A stretch of DNA of 5,255 nt from an uncultured Lachnobacterium sp. (GTDB lineage Bacteria; Bacillota; Clostridia; Lachnospirales; Lachnospiraceae). The notes under the pieces were generated by a model. The model was not told where the DNA came from and searched no databases. It saw only the letters and a program-made list of their open reading frames with translations. How positions within the stretch are numbered: the stretch's first letter is position 1; each line of letters begins with the position of its first letter. The stretch is from positions 1 through 5,255 of the forward strand of contig URLU01000161.1 of NCBI GenBank assembly GCA_900548765.1, read 5' to 3'. The translations under genes were made by a program, and so were the position numbers. Shown here in pieces: positions 1 through 5,255 of the stretch.

Positions 1-1507
1 TAATATTTATTCTATCAGTATATTTTCCTGCCTCTATATCCTCCCATGGCATGCACCTTCTGCAATCCGGGTCATAGCTGCCCTCCATGGCAATCTCTGT
101 GCCATAATAGATACATGGGCTTCCCGGCATAGCAAATAGAACTGCAAGCTGGGCAAAATACTCATCCAGACTCTTTACATCACTTCTGAGTCTCTTGGTA
201 TCATGGGAGTCCAGGAGGTTAAAAAGCACATCATTAGTCTGCTGCATATACATTGTATAACACCTGTTCACGGTATACTCGAAATCTTCGTTTGTTAAGC
301 TTTTGTCAATCCAGAAATCCTTAATACTCTCCCCCAGCGGATAGTTCATAACTGCGTCAAACTCATCTCCACGAAGCCACGGAAGAGCATTATGCCATAT
401 TTCTCCCAAAATGTAAATATCCGGATTAATCTCCTTTAGTCTGGCTCTCAGCTCCTTGCAGAACCTGTGGGATATTTCATTTGCCACATCAAGTCTCAGA
501 CCATCGATTTTATACTTTTCTACCCAGCCTGCACATATATTCACAAAGTAATCCCTTACCTTTTGATTGTTTGTGTTGAGCTTTGGCATATTATCGTAAA
601 ATGCAAAAGTATAAAGTTGCTTTTTCTTTGCTGCATTGCCCTTTCTGTCGATTGGCCATTCGTTTATCATAAACCAGTCAAAATACTCTGACTCCCTGCC
701 CTTTTCAAGCACATCCTGCCATGGAGCAAAATAATAGCCACAGTGGTTAAACACGCCGTCAAGCATTACCCTTATCCCCCTGCTGTGAGCTTGATTAACG
801 AGATTTATAAAAGTCTCCTCGTCTCCAAAACGAGGGTCAATCTTTGAGTAATCAGTCGTATCGTATTTGTGGTTTGATGGTGCCTCGTTAATAGGTGTCA
901 GGTATATGCCTGTTATGCCAAGGTCTTTTAAATAGTCGAGCTTGCTGACCACACCAGCCAAGTCTCCTCCAAAGCATTCTTCATTTTTGACAGACTTCTT
1001 GCTGCTTCTCCATGGTACAACATAGTCCGGGTCGATGGAATGGTCTCCATTACAGAATCTGTCCGGGAATATCTGATACCATACAGTGTCGTTAACCCAT
1101 TTAGGAGTCACAGGCACATCACATGGATTCATCCATGGAAAAGTGAAGCATTGTCTGCTTCGTCCTTCCAGCTCCTTCTGGGACTGGCTCACAAAACCAT
1201 CCTCAAAGTAAAACCATTTTTCATTCTCTGTCCAGAGCTCAAAATAATATTTGAGTCTCTTATACTCCGGTTTTACTGTTGTTGTCCACCAGAGCTGGTT
1301 TTTGAGTCTCTTTTTAAAGAAAATCTCCTGTTTTTCTCCTTCCCAGTCCTCGCCGCCTCCTAGTATACCGGCTGCAAAGGGGTCTCCCAGTATGATGAAG
1401 ACTCTTTGCACGTCGTAGCCAGTTTTTATATTTATGACCAGATCATCCTCGTTTAGAGGATAACAGTAATTGTCGTATGCCTGATGATAAACTCCGTTGA
1501 ATTCCAT
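1..1507 (-). CDS. Neopullulanase / maltogenic amylase-type glycoside hydrolase (GH13, subfamily 20-like), 3' end cut off by window
   Basis: Reading the minus strand from ATG at 1507 gives 502 uninterrupted codons to the window edge. Residues about 1-125 look like the N-terminal beta-sandwich (CBM34-like) domain of this subfamily, and the catalytic barrel starts near WYQIFPDRF (143-151). Visible GH13 motifs are DGVFNH (250-255), MPKLNT (307-312), DGLRLDVANE (335-344; nucleophile Asp340), GEIWHNALPWL (368-378; acid/base Glu369) and LLDSHDT (431-437; Asp436), then DPDCRRCMPWE (479-489). The GEIWH..PWLRGDEFDAVMNYP stretch is typical of neopullulanases and cyclomaltodextrinases, which cleave alpha-1,4 bonds in maltodextrins, cyclodextrins or pullulan. 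Family members run to about 580-590 residues, so roughly 80 are missing off the edge. No signal peptide is seen, so the enzyme is probably cytoplasmic and acts on imported oligosaccharides. A weak purine-rich ribosome site (GAGAAG) lies 7 nt before the ATG. Family is confident; exact substrate is not. Confidence 0.93.
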   Translation of the reverse strand, partial: MEFNGVYHQAYDNYCYPLNEDDLVINIKTGYDVQRVFIILGDPFAAGILGGGEDWEGEKQEIFFKKRLKNQLWWTTTVKPEYKRLKYYFELWTENEKWFYFEDGFVSQSQKELEGRSRQCFTFPWMNPCDVPVTPKWVNDTVWYQIFPDRFCNGDHSIDPDYVVPWRSSKKSVKNEECFGGDLAGVVSKLDYLKDLGITGIYLTPINEAPSNHKYDTTDYSKIDPRFGDEETFINLVNQAHSRGIRVMLDGVFNHCGYYFAPWQDVLEKGRESEYFDWFMINEWPIDRKGNAAKKKQLYTFAFYDNMPKLNTNNQKVRDYFVNICAGWVEKYKIDGLRLDVANEISHRFCKELRARLKEINPDIYILGEIWHNALPWLRGDEFDAVMNYPLGESIKDFWIDKSLTNEDFEYTVNRCYTMYMQQTNDVLFNLLDSHDTKRLRSDVKSLDEYFAQLAVLFAMPGSPCIYYGTEIAMEGSYDPDCRRCMPWEDIEAGKYTDRINI

Positions 1508-1543
1508 ATATTTTCTTCTCTTTCTGTGCGTTTTATACAAATT

Positions 1544-1572
1544 AGTGTAACATGAGATTTTTAGATTTTAAA
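1544..1572 (-). promoter_or_regulatory. Weak candidate promoter for the GH13 gene, inside the palindrome
   Basis: On the minus strand, TTTAAA (1572-1567), a 17-nt spacer and an extended -10, TGT-TACACT (1552-1544), would start transcription near 1537, about 30 nt before the amylase ATG. Each hexamer matches only 4 of 6 consensus positions, so this is the best candidate seen and not a firm call. It falls within the left arm of the inverted repeat. A perfect TATAAT also lies on this strand at 1595-1590, but no acceptable -35 sits at the right distance. Confidence 0.3.
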
Positions 1573-1680
1573 ACGGATACGGTGCCGAGATTATAAGTAG
1601 TTTGTGTCTTGTTACTGATATAAGATTTTCTAAATGCTCTGATTTAAGCTATGATAATTTGACGCAACCGCTTGACATTC

Positions 1681-1739
1681 GCCATCCATGGCTCAGGTCT
1701 CGCTCTCGGCAACGTCCTGTTGCCGAGTTGCTGGATGAC
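1681..1739. other. Hairpin cluster at the centre of the palindrome
   Basis: CTCGGCAAC (1705-1713) and GTTGCCGAG (1719-1727) form a perfect 9-bp stem with the 5-nt loop GTCCT. Just before it, GCCAT-CC-ATGGC (1681-1692) is a second small palindrome. As an alternative, CATCCA (1683-1688) can pair with TGGATG (1732-1737) and enclose the 9-bp hairpin. No run of T follows the stem on either strand, so it does not look like an intrinsic terminator. It is the apex of the larger cruciform or RNA stem made by the flanking arms. Confidence 0.7.
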
Positions 1740-1871
1740 ATACAGAGCACTAAGAAAATCTAATATCCTCCACACGTCACAAACTACTTATAATCTCGGT
1801 ACCGTATCCTATCCAAAGTTATGTACAAATCTCATGACATACTAATCTATATAAAATATAGCATATCGACC

Positions 1872-1901
1872 TTGACGATTCAACTTACGATTACTTATAA
1901 T
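1872..1901 (+). promoter_or_regulatory. Upstream promoter candidate for aroC (P1)
   Basis: TTGACG (1872-1877) and a perfect TATAAT (1896-1901) are separated by 18 nt, a good sigma-A-type promoter. It lies just outside the right edge of the palindrome. A start near 1908 would give a leader of nearly 120 nt before the aroC ATG. Confidence 0.65.
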
Positions 1902-1934
1902 ACTTTTATCTTTTCAATTTATTATCATATACAA

Positions 1935-1962
1935 TTGTCATCTGCAAATAATTTGGGATAAT
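1935..1962 (+). promoter_or_regulatory. Proximal promoter candidate for aroC (P2)
   Basis: TTGTCA (1935-1940), a 16-nt spacer and GATAAT (1957-1962) preceded by TGG form an extended -10 promoter. Each hexamer matches 5 of 6 consensus positions. A start near 1969 would leave a leader of nearly 60 nt. It could act together with P1 or be the only active one. Confidence 0.5.
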
Positions 1963-2012
1963 AAAAAACATAGGCACGAGTTATTTAATAATAGAAAATA
2001 AGTGAATTAATC

Positions 2013-2018
2013 AAGGAG
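2013..2018 (+). promoter_or_regulatory. Ribosome binding site of aroC
   Basis: AAGGAG lies 7 nt before the ATG at 2026. This near-ideal Shine-Dalgarno sequence and spacing supports that start, which also places the conserved GESHG motif at its normal distance from the N-terminus. Confidence 0.85.
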
Positions 2019-2025
2019 AAAGAAC

Positions 2026-3141
2026 ATGTCCGGATCTACATTAGGAAATATATTTAAAATTACAACCTGGGGTGAGTCCCATGGCAAGGGACTTGGTGTT
2101 GTGATTGACGGCTGCCCTGCCGGTCTTGAGTTATGCGAGGCTGACATCCAAAAGTTTTTAAACCGCAGAAAGCCTGGTCAGTCCAAGTTCACAACTCCCC
2201 GCAAGGAGGATGATACTGTTGAGATTCTTTCAGGTGTCTTTGAGGGCAGGACAACTGGCACACCTATTTCCATGCTGGTATGGAATACAAACCAGAAGTC
2301 TAAGGACTACAGTGAGATTGCTTCCTACTACAGACCCGGACATGCTGATTTTGGTTTTGATGAAAAATACGGTTTCAGAGATTACCGGGGCGGTGGCCGC
2401 TCTTCCGGACGTGAAACTATTGGCCGGGTTGCCGCTGGTGCTATCGCTGTAAAAATCTTAAATCAGATGGGGATTGATTTTCTCACCTACACCAAGAGCA
2501 TTGGCTCTATAGCAGTAGATATGGACAAGTTTGACGCCGAGGAAATCTCTAATAATTCTCTCTATATGCCGGACGCTGATGCTGCGACAAGGGCTGCTGA
2601 ATACCTTAACAAATGTATTGAGAATCAGAACTCCGCTGGCGGAATATGCGAGTGCCTTGTCACCGGGCTTCCTGTTGGTCTTGGCGAGCCTGTTTTTGAC
2701 AAGCTTGATGCAAACCTCGGCAAAGCTATTATGTCAATCGGTGCTGTAAAAGGCTTTGAGATTGGTGATGGTTTTGCTGTGGCAGAATCTACAGGATTAG
2801 ACAATAATGATGCTTTTATAATAGATAAAAATCTTATAAATAGCTGCAAAAATATCTCCAAAAAGACAAATCACTCCGGCGGTGTTCTGGGCGGTATGTC
2901 AGATGGCTCTCCTCTCGTGTTCAGAGCTGCCTTTAAACCGACACCTTCCATTGCTTCTACCCAGCACACTGTAAAAAGGTCCGGAGAGGAAATAGAGATA
3001 AGCATTCACGGACGCCACGACCCTATTATCGTGCCACGGGCAGTTGTGGTTGTTGAATCAATGGCAGCTATCACTATACTTGATCTGCTTTTATCAAATA
3101 TGACAGCACGGCTTGACAGAATCATTGATTTTTACAGATAA
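2026..3141 (+). CDS. aroC: Chorismate synthase
   Basis: A 371-residue, full-length cytoplasmic enzyme that converts 5-enolpyruvylshikimate-3-phosphate to chorismate and phosphate, the last step of the shikimate pathway, using reduced FMN without net redox change. Family motifs appear in order: WGESHG (15-20, catalytic His19), DGCPAG (28-33), RRKPGQS (47-53), RPGHAD (103-108, second conserved His106), DYRGGGRSSGRET (119-131), NHSGGVLGGMSDG (282-294), KPTPSI (304-309) and GRHDP (329-333, Asp332). Length is within the usual bacterial range of about 350-390, and no key residue is missing. Two promoter candidates and a strong ribosome site precede it. No other shikimate-pathway gene is in the window, and the next gene is an asparagine synthase, so it is not part of a visible aro cluster. 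No riboswitch or T-box is recognisable in the leader. Confidence 0.98.
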   Translation: MSGSTLGNIFKITTWGESHGKGLGVVIDGCPAGLELCEADIQKFLNRRKPGQSKFTTPRKEDDTVEILSGVFEGRTTGTPISMLVWNTNQKSKDYSEIASYYRPGHADFGFDEKYGFRDYRGGGRSSGRETIGRVAAGAIAVKILNQMGIDFLTYTKSIGSIAVDMDKFDAEEISNNSLYMPDADAATRAAEYLNKCIENQNSAGGICECLVTGLPVGLGEPVFDKLDANLGKAIMSIGAVKGFEIGDGFAVAESTGLDNNDAFIIDKNLINSCKNISKKTNHSGGVLGGMSDGSPLVFRAAFKPTPSIASTQHTVKRSGEEIEISIHGRHDPIIVPRAVVVVESMAAITILDLLLSNMTARLDRIIDFYR

Positions 3142-3172
3142 ATATGCTTATATCTGCCATTTGTTTTTTGAC

Positions 3173-3198
3173 GCACAACAGATTGTATGCAGTTGTGC
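3173..3198. repeat. Perfect 7-bp inverted repeat in the aroC-asnB gap
   Basis: GCACAAC (3173-3179) and GTTGTGC (3192-3198) are exact inverted repeats separated by 12 nt. The stem is too short and lacks a following T run, so a terminator is unlikely. A protein-binding dyad upstream of the asparagine synthase promoter is possible but unproven. Confidence 0.4.
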
Positions 3199-3237
3199 CA
3201 GCATATCCAAATGCACACAAACATAAGGCCAGCATAT
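3197..3237 (+). repeat. 10-bp direct repeat GCCAGCATAT overlapping the asnB promoter
   Basis: GCCAGCATAT occurs at 3197-3206 and again at 3228-3237. The copies are offset by 31 bp, close to three helical turns, and the second runs into the candidate -10 hexamer. That geometry suits paired operator sites for a repressor, but the repeat is short and chance is not excluded. Confidence 0.4.
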
Positions 3238-3240
3238 ACT
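3212..3240 (+). promoter_or_regulatory. Candidate promoter for the asparagine synthase gene
   Basis: TGCACA (3212-3217, 4 of 6 consensus), a 17-nt spacer and TATACT (3235-3240, 5 of 6) would start transcription near 3247, about 20 nt before the ATG and just upstream of the ribosome site. It would allow expression independent of aroC; read-through from aroC remains possible because no terminator is seen in the gap. Confidence 0.45.
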
Positions 3241-3255
3241 ACACTAACAGCTCTC

Positions 3256-3261
3256 AAGGAG
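3256..3261 (+). promoter_or_regulatory. Ribosome binding site that fixes the asparagine synthase start
   Basis: AAGGAG ends 5 nt before the ATG at 3267. It supports this start over the in-frame ATG at 3144, which lies 2 nt after the aroC stop and has no comparable ribosome site immediately before it. Confidence 0.85.
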
Positions 3262-3266
3262 TAACT

Positions 3267-5108
3267 ATGTGTGGTATAGCTGGTTTTTGTAATTTTGGAA
3301 AAAACTTTTTAAATGACACTGTAAGAAATCTCAATATACTTGATGACATGTCAAAATCCTTAGCCCATCGCGGACATGACAACTTCGGCAAATACTTAAA
3401 GGAGCACTGTGGCTTCTGCCATTCCCGCCTCAGTATCCGGGATATAGCAGGTGGCAATCAGCCAATGCTTAAAAATGTCTCCGGCAGGGAATATGCTATC
3501 TGCTACAATGGTGAAATCTACAACACGGATGAATTAAAAGCCGAGCTTGAGTCCCTTGGCGTACATTTTGAAACCACTTCTGATACAGAAATAATTCTCG
3601 CCGCCTTTATAGAATATGGTCCTGAGTTCGTAAATATGCTAAACGGCATATTTGCTTTTGCCATCTGGGATGATTCCGCAAGACAATTATATATGTACAG
3701 GGACAGGGTCGGTGTAAAGCCTTTCTTCTACACCCCTGCAAAAAATGGTCTTGTTTTCGCCTCAGAACCTAAAGCCCTGTTCAAATATCCTGGCATTGTA
3801 CCCGAAATTGATTTACAGAGCATGCAGGAAATCCTCGGTATAGGTCCTGCCAAAACACCGGGAATCAGCCTCTTTAAAAATGTCCGGGAAATACTTCCGG
3901 GACATTACATCATCTTTAACGAGTATGGATATTGTGACAAAAAATACTGGGATGTCACATATCACGAGCATACAGATGATTACCAGACTACTGTGGAAAA
4001 GGTGTCTTATCTTGTAAGAGACGCGGTAAAGAGGCAGATGATATCAGATGTGCCTGTATGTACATTTTTATCGGGCGGTCTGGATTCATCCATTGTGACA
4101 TCACTTGCTTACAGCTACTTAAATGGCGAAAAGCTTAATACCTTTTCCTTTGATTTTAATGAGAATGATATATATTTTTCTTCCAACAGCTTTCAGCCAG
4201 AGCGTGATGAGCCTTATGTAAATATAATGCTGGAGCATTTTCCTACAAACCATGAGTACCTGCGCTGTAATGAAAAGCAGTTGTTTGACTCACTGTTTGA
4301 ATCAGTCATTGCCAAGGACGCACCTGGCATGGCAGATGTGGATGCCTCACTCCTCTTCTTCTGCTCTCTGGTTGCAGCCAAAAACAAGGTTGCATTGACC
4401 GGGGAATGTGCTGATGAGATATTCGGCGGCTACCCTTGGCTGTACCGCCCGGAGCTTATGAACAGGGATGACTTTCCCTGGTCAGCAGACGCTGATGCCA
4501 GAACCATGCTTTTATCAGCAGACTGGCAGAACAGGCTCGAATTAAATGACTACGCTCATGATGCCTACAGAACATCTCTCTCAAGGCTTGATTTGCCGGC
4601 AATAGAAGCCACCGAAAGAAGACGCTTTGAGATTGGCTACCTTAATATAAAATGGTTTATGCAGACCCTGCTGGACAGAATGGACAGAGCCAGCATGCAT
4701 TCAGGACTTGAGGCAAGGGTGCCGTTCGCAGACCACAGAATAATAGAGTATGTATACAGTATTCCCTGGCACATGAAATATCAAAATGGTGTGGAAAAAC
4801 ACCTGCTTAGAAGGGCTGCCCTTGATCTGCTGCCTGAGGAGCTCTCTAAACGTAAAAAAAGCCCATATCCAAAGACCTATCATCCTGGATATGAAGCTTT
4901 GCTAAAGGATGCCTTAACTGAAATCATTTCAGATAAGAACTCTCCTATTCTGCCACTTCTTGATATTGAAAAAGTAAAAGCATTTATTGCTGCTCCAAAG
5001 GAGCTTGGAAAGCCCTGGTATGGTCAGCTCATGGCAGGACCACAGCTTATGGCTTACTATATCCAGCTCAATTACTGGATGAAGCAGTATAGGCTTGAGC
5101 TGCCATAA
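3267..5108 (+). CDS. asnB: Asparagine synthase, glutamine-hydrolysing
   Basis: A 613-residue cytoplasmic enzyme that makes asparagine from aspartate, ATP and glutamine. The N-terminal class II glutaminase domain (about 1-210) begins MCGIAG, so Cys2 becomes the N-terminal nucleophile after methionine removal. It also shows SRLSIRD (53-59), YNGEIYN (80-86), TSDTEI (104-109) and RDRVGVKPF (145-153). The C-terminal synthetase domain has the PP-loop SGGLDSS (269-275), TGECADEIFGGY (378-389) and DRASMHSGLEARVPFADH (473-490). Length fits the 610-630-residue bacterial AsnB/AsnO group. The frame is open back to an ATG at 3144, but that start would add 41 residues ahead of the catalytic cysteine, so ATG 3267 with its AAGGAG site is chosen. 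It follows aroC by 125 nt in the same direction and ends before a hairpin terminator. All key residues are intact. Sequence alone does not distinguish free-asparagine synthesis from specialised paralogues (asnO-like, or amidation of other substrates), though standard AsnB is likeliest. Confidence 0.95.
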   Translation: MCGIAGFCNFGKNFLNDTVRNLNILDDMSKSLAHRGHDNFGKYLKEHCGFCHSRLSIRDIAGGNQPMLKNVSGREYAICYNGEIYNTDELKAELESLGVHFETTSDTEIILAAFIEYGPEFVNMLNGIFAFAIWDDSARQLYMYRDRVGVKPFFYTPAKNGLVFASEPKALFKYPGIVPEIDLQSMQEILGIGPAKTPGISLFKNVREILPGHYIIFNEYGYCDKKYWDVTYHEHTDDYQTTVEKVSYLVRDAVKRQMISDVPVCTFLSGGLDSSIVTSLAYSYLNGEKLNTFSFDFNENDIYFSSNSFQPERDEPYVNIMLEHFPTNHEYLRCNEKQLFDSLFESVIAKDAPGMADVDASLLFFCSLVAAKNKVALTGECADEIFGGYPWLYRPELMNRDDFPWSADADARTMLLSADWQNRLELNDYAHDAYRTSLSRLDLPAIEATERRRFEIGYLNIKWFMQTLLDRMDRASMHSGLEARVPFADHRIIEYVYSIPWHMKYQNGVEKHLLRRAALDLLPEELSKRKKSPYPKTYHPGYEALLKDALTEIISDKNSPILPLLDIEKVKAFIAAPKELGKPWYGQLMAGPQLMAYYIQLNYWMKQYRLELP

Positions 5109-5138
5109 AGTCTTTAATGTACAGCTTCTCCTGCATAC

Positions 5139-5166
5139 TTTAGTATATAAATTTTAGTATATAAAT
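5139..5166. repeat. Perfect 14-bp tandem duplication
   Basis: TTTAGTATATAAAT occurs twice back to back, at 5139-5152 and 5153-5166, directly after the asparagine synthase gene. The second copy overlaps the first 5 bases of the terminator stem. A small replication-slippage duplication is the simplest explanation. Confidence 0.85.
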
Positions 5167-5194
5167 CAGGATAGCCACTGGCTATCCTGATTTA
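5162..5194. terminator. Bidirectional hairpin terminator between convergent genes
   Basis: AAATCAGGATAGCC (5163-5176) and GGCTATCCTGATTT (5180-5193) pair perfectly around the 3-nt loop ACT, and one more T-A pair extends the stem to 15 bp. The stem ends in A runs on one side and T runs on the other, so RNA from either strand finishes the hairpin with UUU, though no long U tail follows. Its position, 53 nt after the asparagine synthase stop and 5 nt after the stop of the convergent minus-strand gene, fits a shared terminator. Confidence 0.85.
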
Positions 5195-5199
5195 AACAA

Positions 5200-5255
5200 T
5201 CAAATTGACTTAAGAAGTTCTTCCTTTCGCTGGATAAACTCCTGCTCGGTAATTT
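5200..5255 (-). CDS. C-terminal end of a probable SHOCT-motif protein (partial)
   Basis: On the minus strand the last 17 codons before a TGA (stop at 5202-5200) read ITEQEFIQRKEELLKSI. This matches the pattern of the short C-terminal SHOCT domain (ITxxEFxxxKxxLL), an amphipathic helical motif found at the ends of many small bacterial proteins, where it is thought to mediate oligomerisation. The rest of the protein lies outside the window, so its main function cannot be told. The stop sits right beside the shared terminator, as expected for the end of a gene. The other two minus-strand frames give no such recognisable pattern. The call rests on a very short match. Confidence 0.6.
   Translation of the reverse strand, partial: ITEQEFIQRKEELLKSI

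Larger units (their letters stand above)
1531..1856. repeat. 326-bp imperfect palindrome, MITE-like or structured repeat element
   Basis: The left arm (1531-1641) is matched by the reverse complement of the right arm (1743-1856) at roughly 80 % by hand alignment, with one gap of about 3 nt. The outer ends are TTTTATA and TATAAAA. ATTAGT and CATGAGATTT then recur in both arms. The best block is 1575-1606 against 1778-1809: 32 positions with one mismatch, which would be a G-U pair in plus-strand RNA. The inner ends are TGCTCTG and CAGAGCA. The 101-nt centre contains a further hairpin. No open reading frame of note is inside, and I see no clear target-site duplication. The size, long terminal inverted repeats and lack of coding capacity fit a miniature inverted-repeat transposable element or a related structured repeat. 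Calling it mobile is inference, since only one copy is in view. It occupies most of the 518-bp region between the divergent amylase and aroC genes. Confidence 0.85.

Noticed and set aside
467..1363. Plus-strand open frames at 467-691 and 1040-1363
   Set aside because: They lie antisense to the well-supported GH13 gene, have no ribosome site or recognisable domain, and read as low-quality shadow translations.
1..1507. Amylase as a truncated pseudogene
   Set aside because: The frame is open to the window edge and all catalytic residues are intact; the missing C-terminus is due to the window boundary.
1508..1600. Catabolite (cre-type) operator before the amylase gene
   Set aside because: No stretch matches the cre consensus well enough; segments with CG such as AAAACGGATACGG lack the needed dyad.
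1659..1700. TTGACG (1659-1664) and TTGACA (1672-1677) as -35 boxes in the palindrome core
   Set aside because: No -10-like hexamer lies 16-18 nt downstream of either; the sequence there is GC-rich hairpin.
1902..2025. Riboswitch, T-box or attenuator in the aroC leader
   Set aside because: The leader is AT-rich, short, and shows no T-box motif, leader peptide or terminator hairpin.
2210..2861. Overlapping open frames within aroC on both strands
   Set aside because: aroC is intact with all family motifs in its own frame; the others have no motifs and are chance frames.
3142..3172. aroC terminator around the T run at 3164-3169
   Set aside because: No stable hairpin precedes the T run, so read-through into the asparagine synthase gene cannot be excluded.
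3254..3457. Minus-strand open frame at the start of the asparagine synthase gene
   Set aside because: It overlaps the glutaminase domain coding region entirely and has no motif or translation signal. The same holds for the minus-strand frame at 4701-4883.

Overview
The window looks like a chromosomal segment of a low-to-moderate GC Firmicute, most likely a gut-type Clostridia/Lachnospiraceae relative. That assignment is inferred from AGGAG ribosome sites, AT-rich intergenic DNA, sigma-A-like promoters and the style of the proteins; no rRNA or other marker gene is present to confirm it. Four protein-coding genes are visible, two of them cut by the window edges.

Layout. Positions 1-1507 (minus strand) hold most of a cytoplasmic GH13 neopullulanase/maltogenic-amylase-type enzyme whose C-terminal end lies outside the window. 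It is divergent from a plus-strand pair: aroC, chorismate synthase (2026-3141), and a glutamine-hydrolysing asparagine synthase (3267-5108). Beyond these, on the minus strand, are the last 17 codons of a protein ending in a SHOCT-like motif (5200-5255), convergent with the asparagine synthase. A strong hairpin at 5162-5194 separates the two convergent genes.

The most unusual part is the 518-bp divergent intergenic region. Positions 1531-1856 form one large imperfect palindrome with arms of about 111 and 114 nt, roughly 80 % matched. The arms flank a 101-nt core that carries its own 9-bp hairpin. The element has no coding capacity and resembles a MITE or a structured repeat. It starts only 23 nt upstream of the amylase start codon, so the amylase promoter or leader must lie in it. 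The aroC promoters lie beyond its other edge.

Functionally the genes do not form one pathway. The amylase degrades imported maltodextrins, AroC makes chorismate for aromatic amino acids and folate, and AsnB makes asparagine from aspartate and glutamine. aroC and asnB are co-directional with a 125-nt gap that holds a candidate internal promoter and short repeats, so they may be co-transcribed, independently transcribed, or both.
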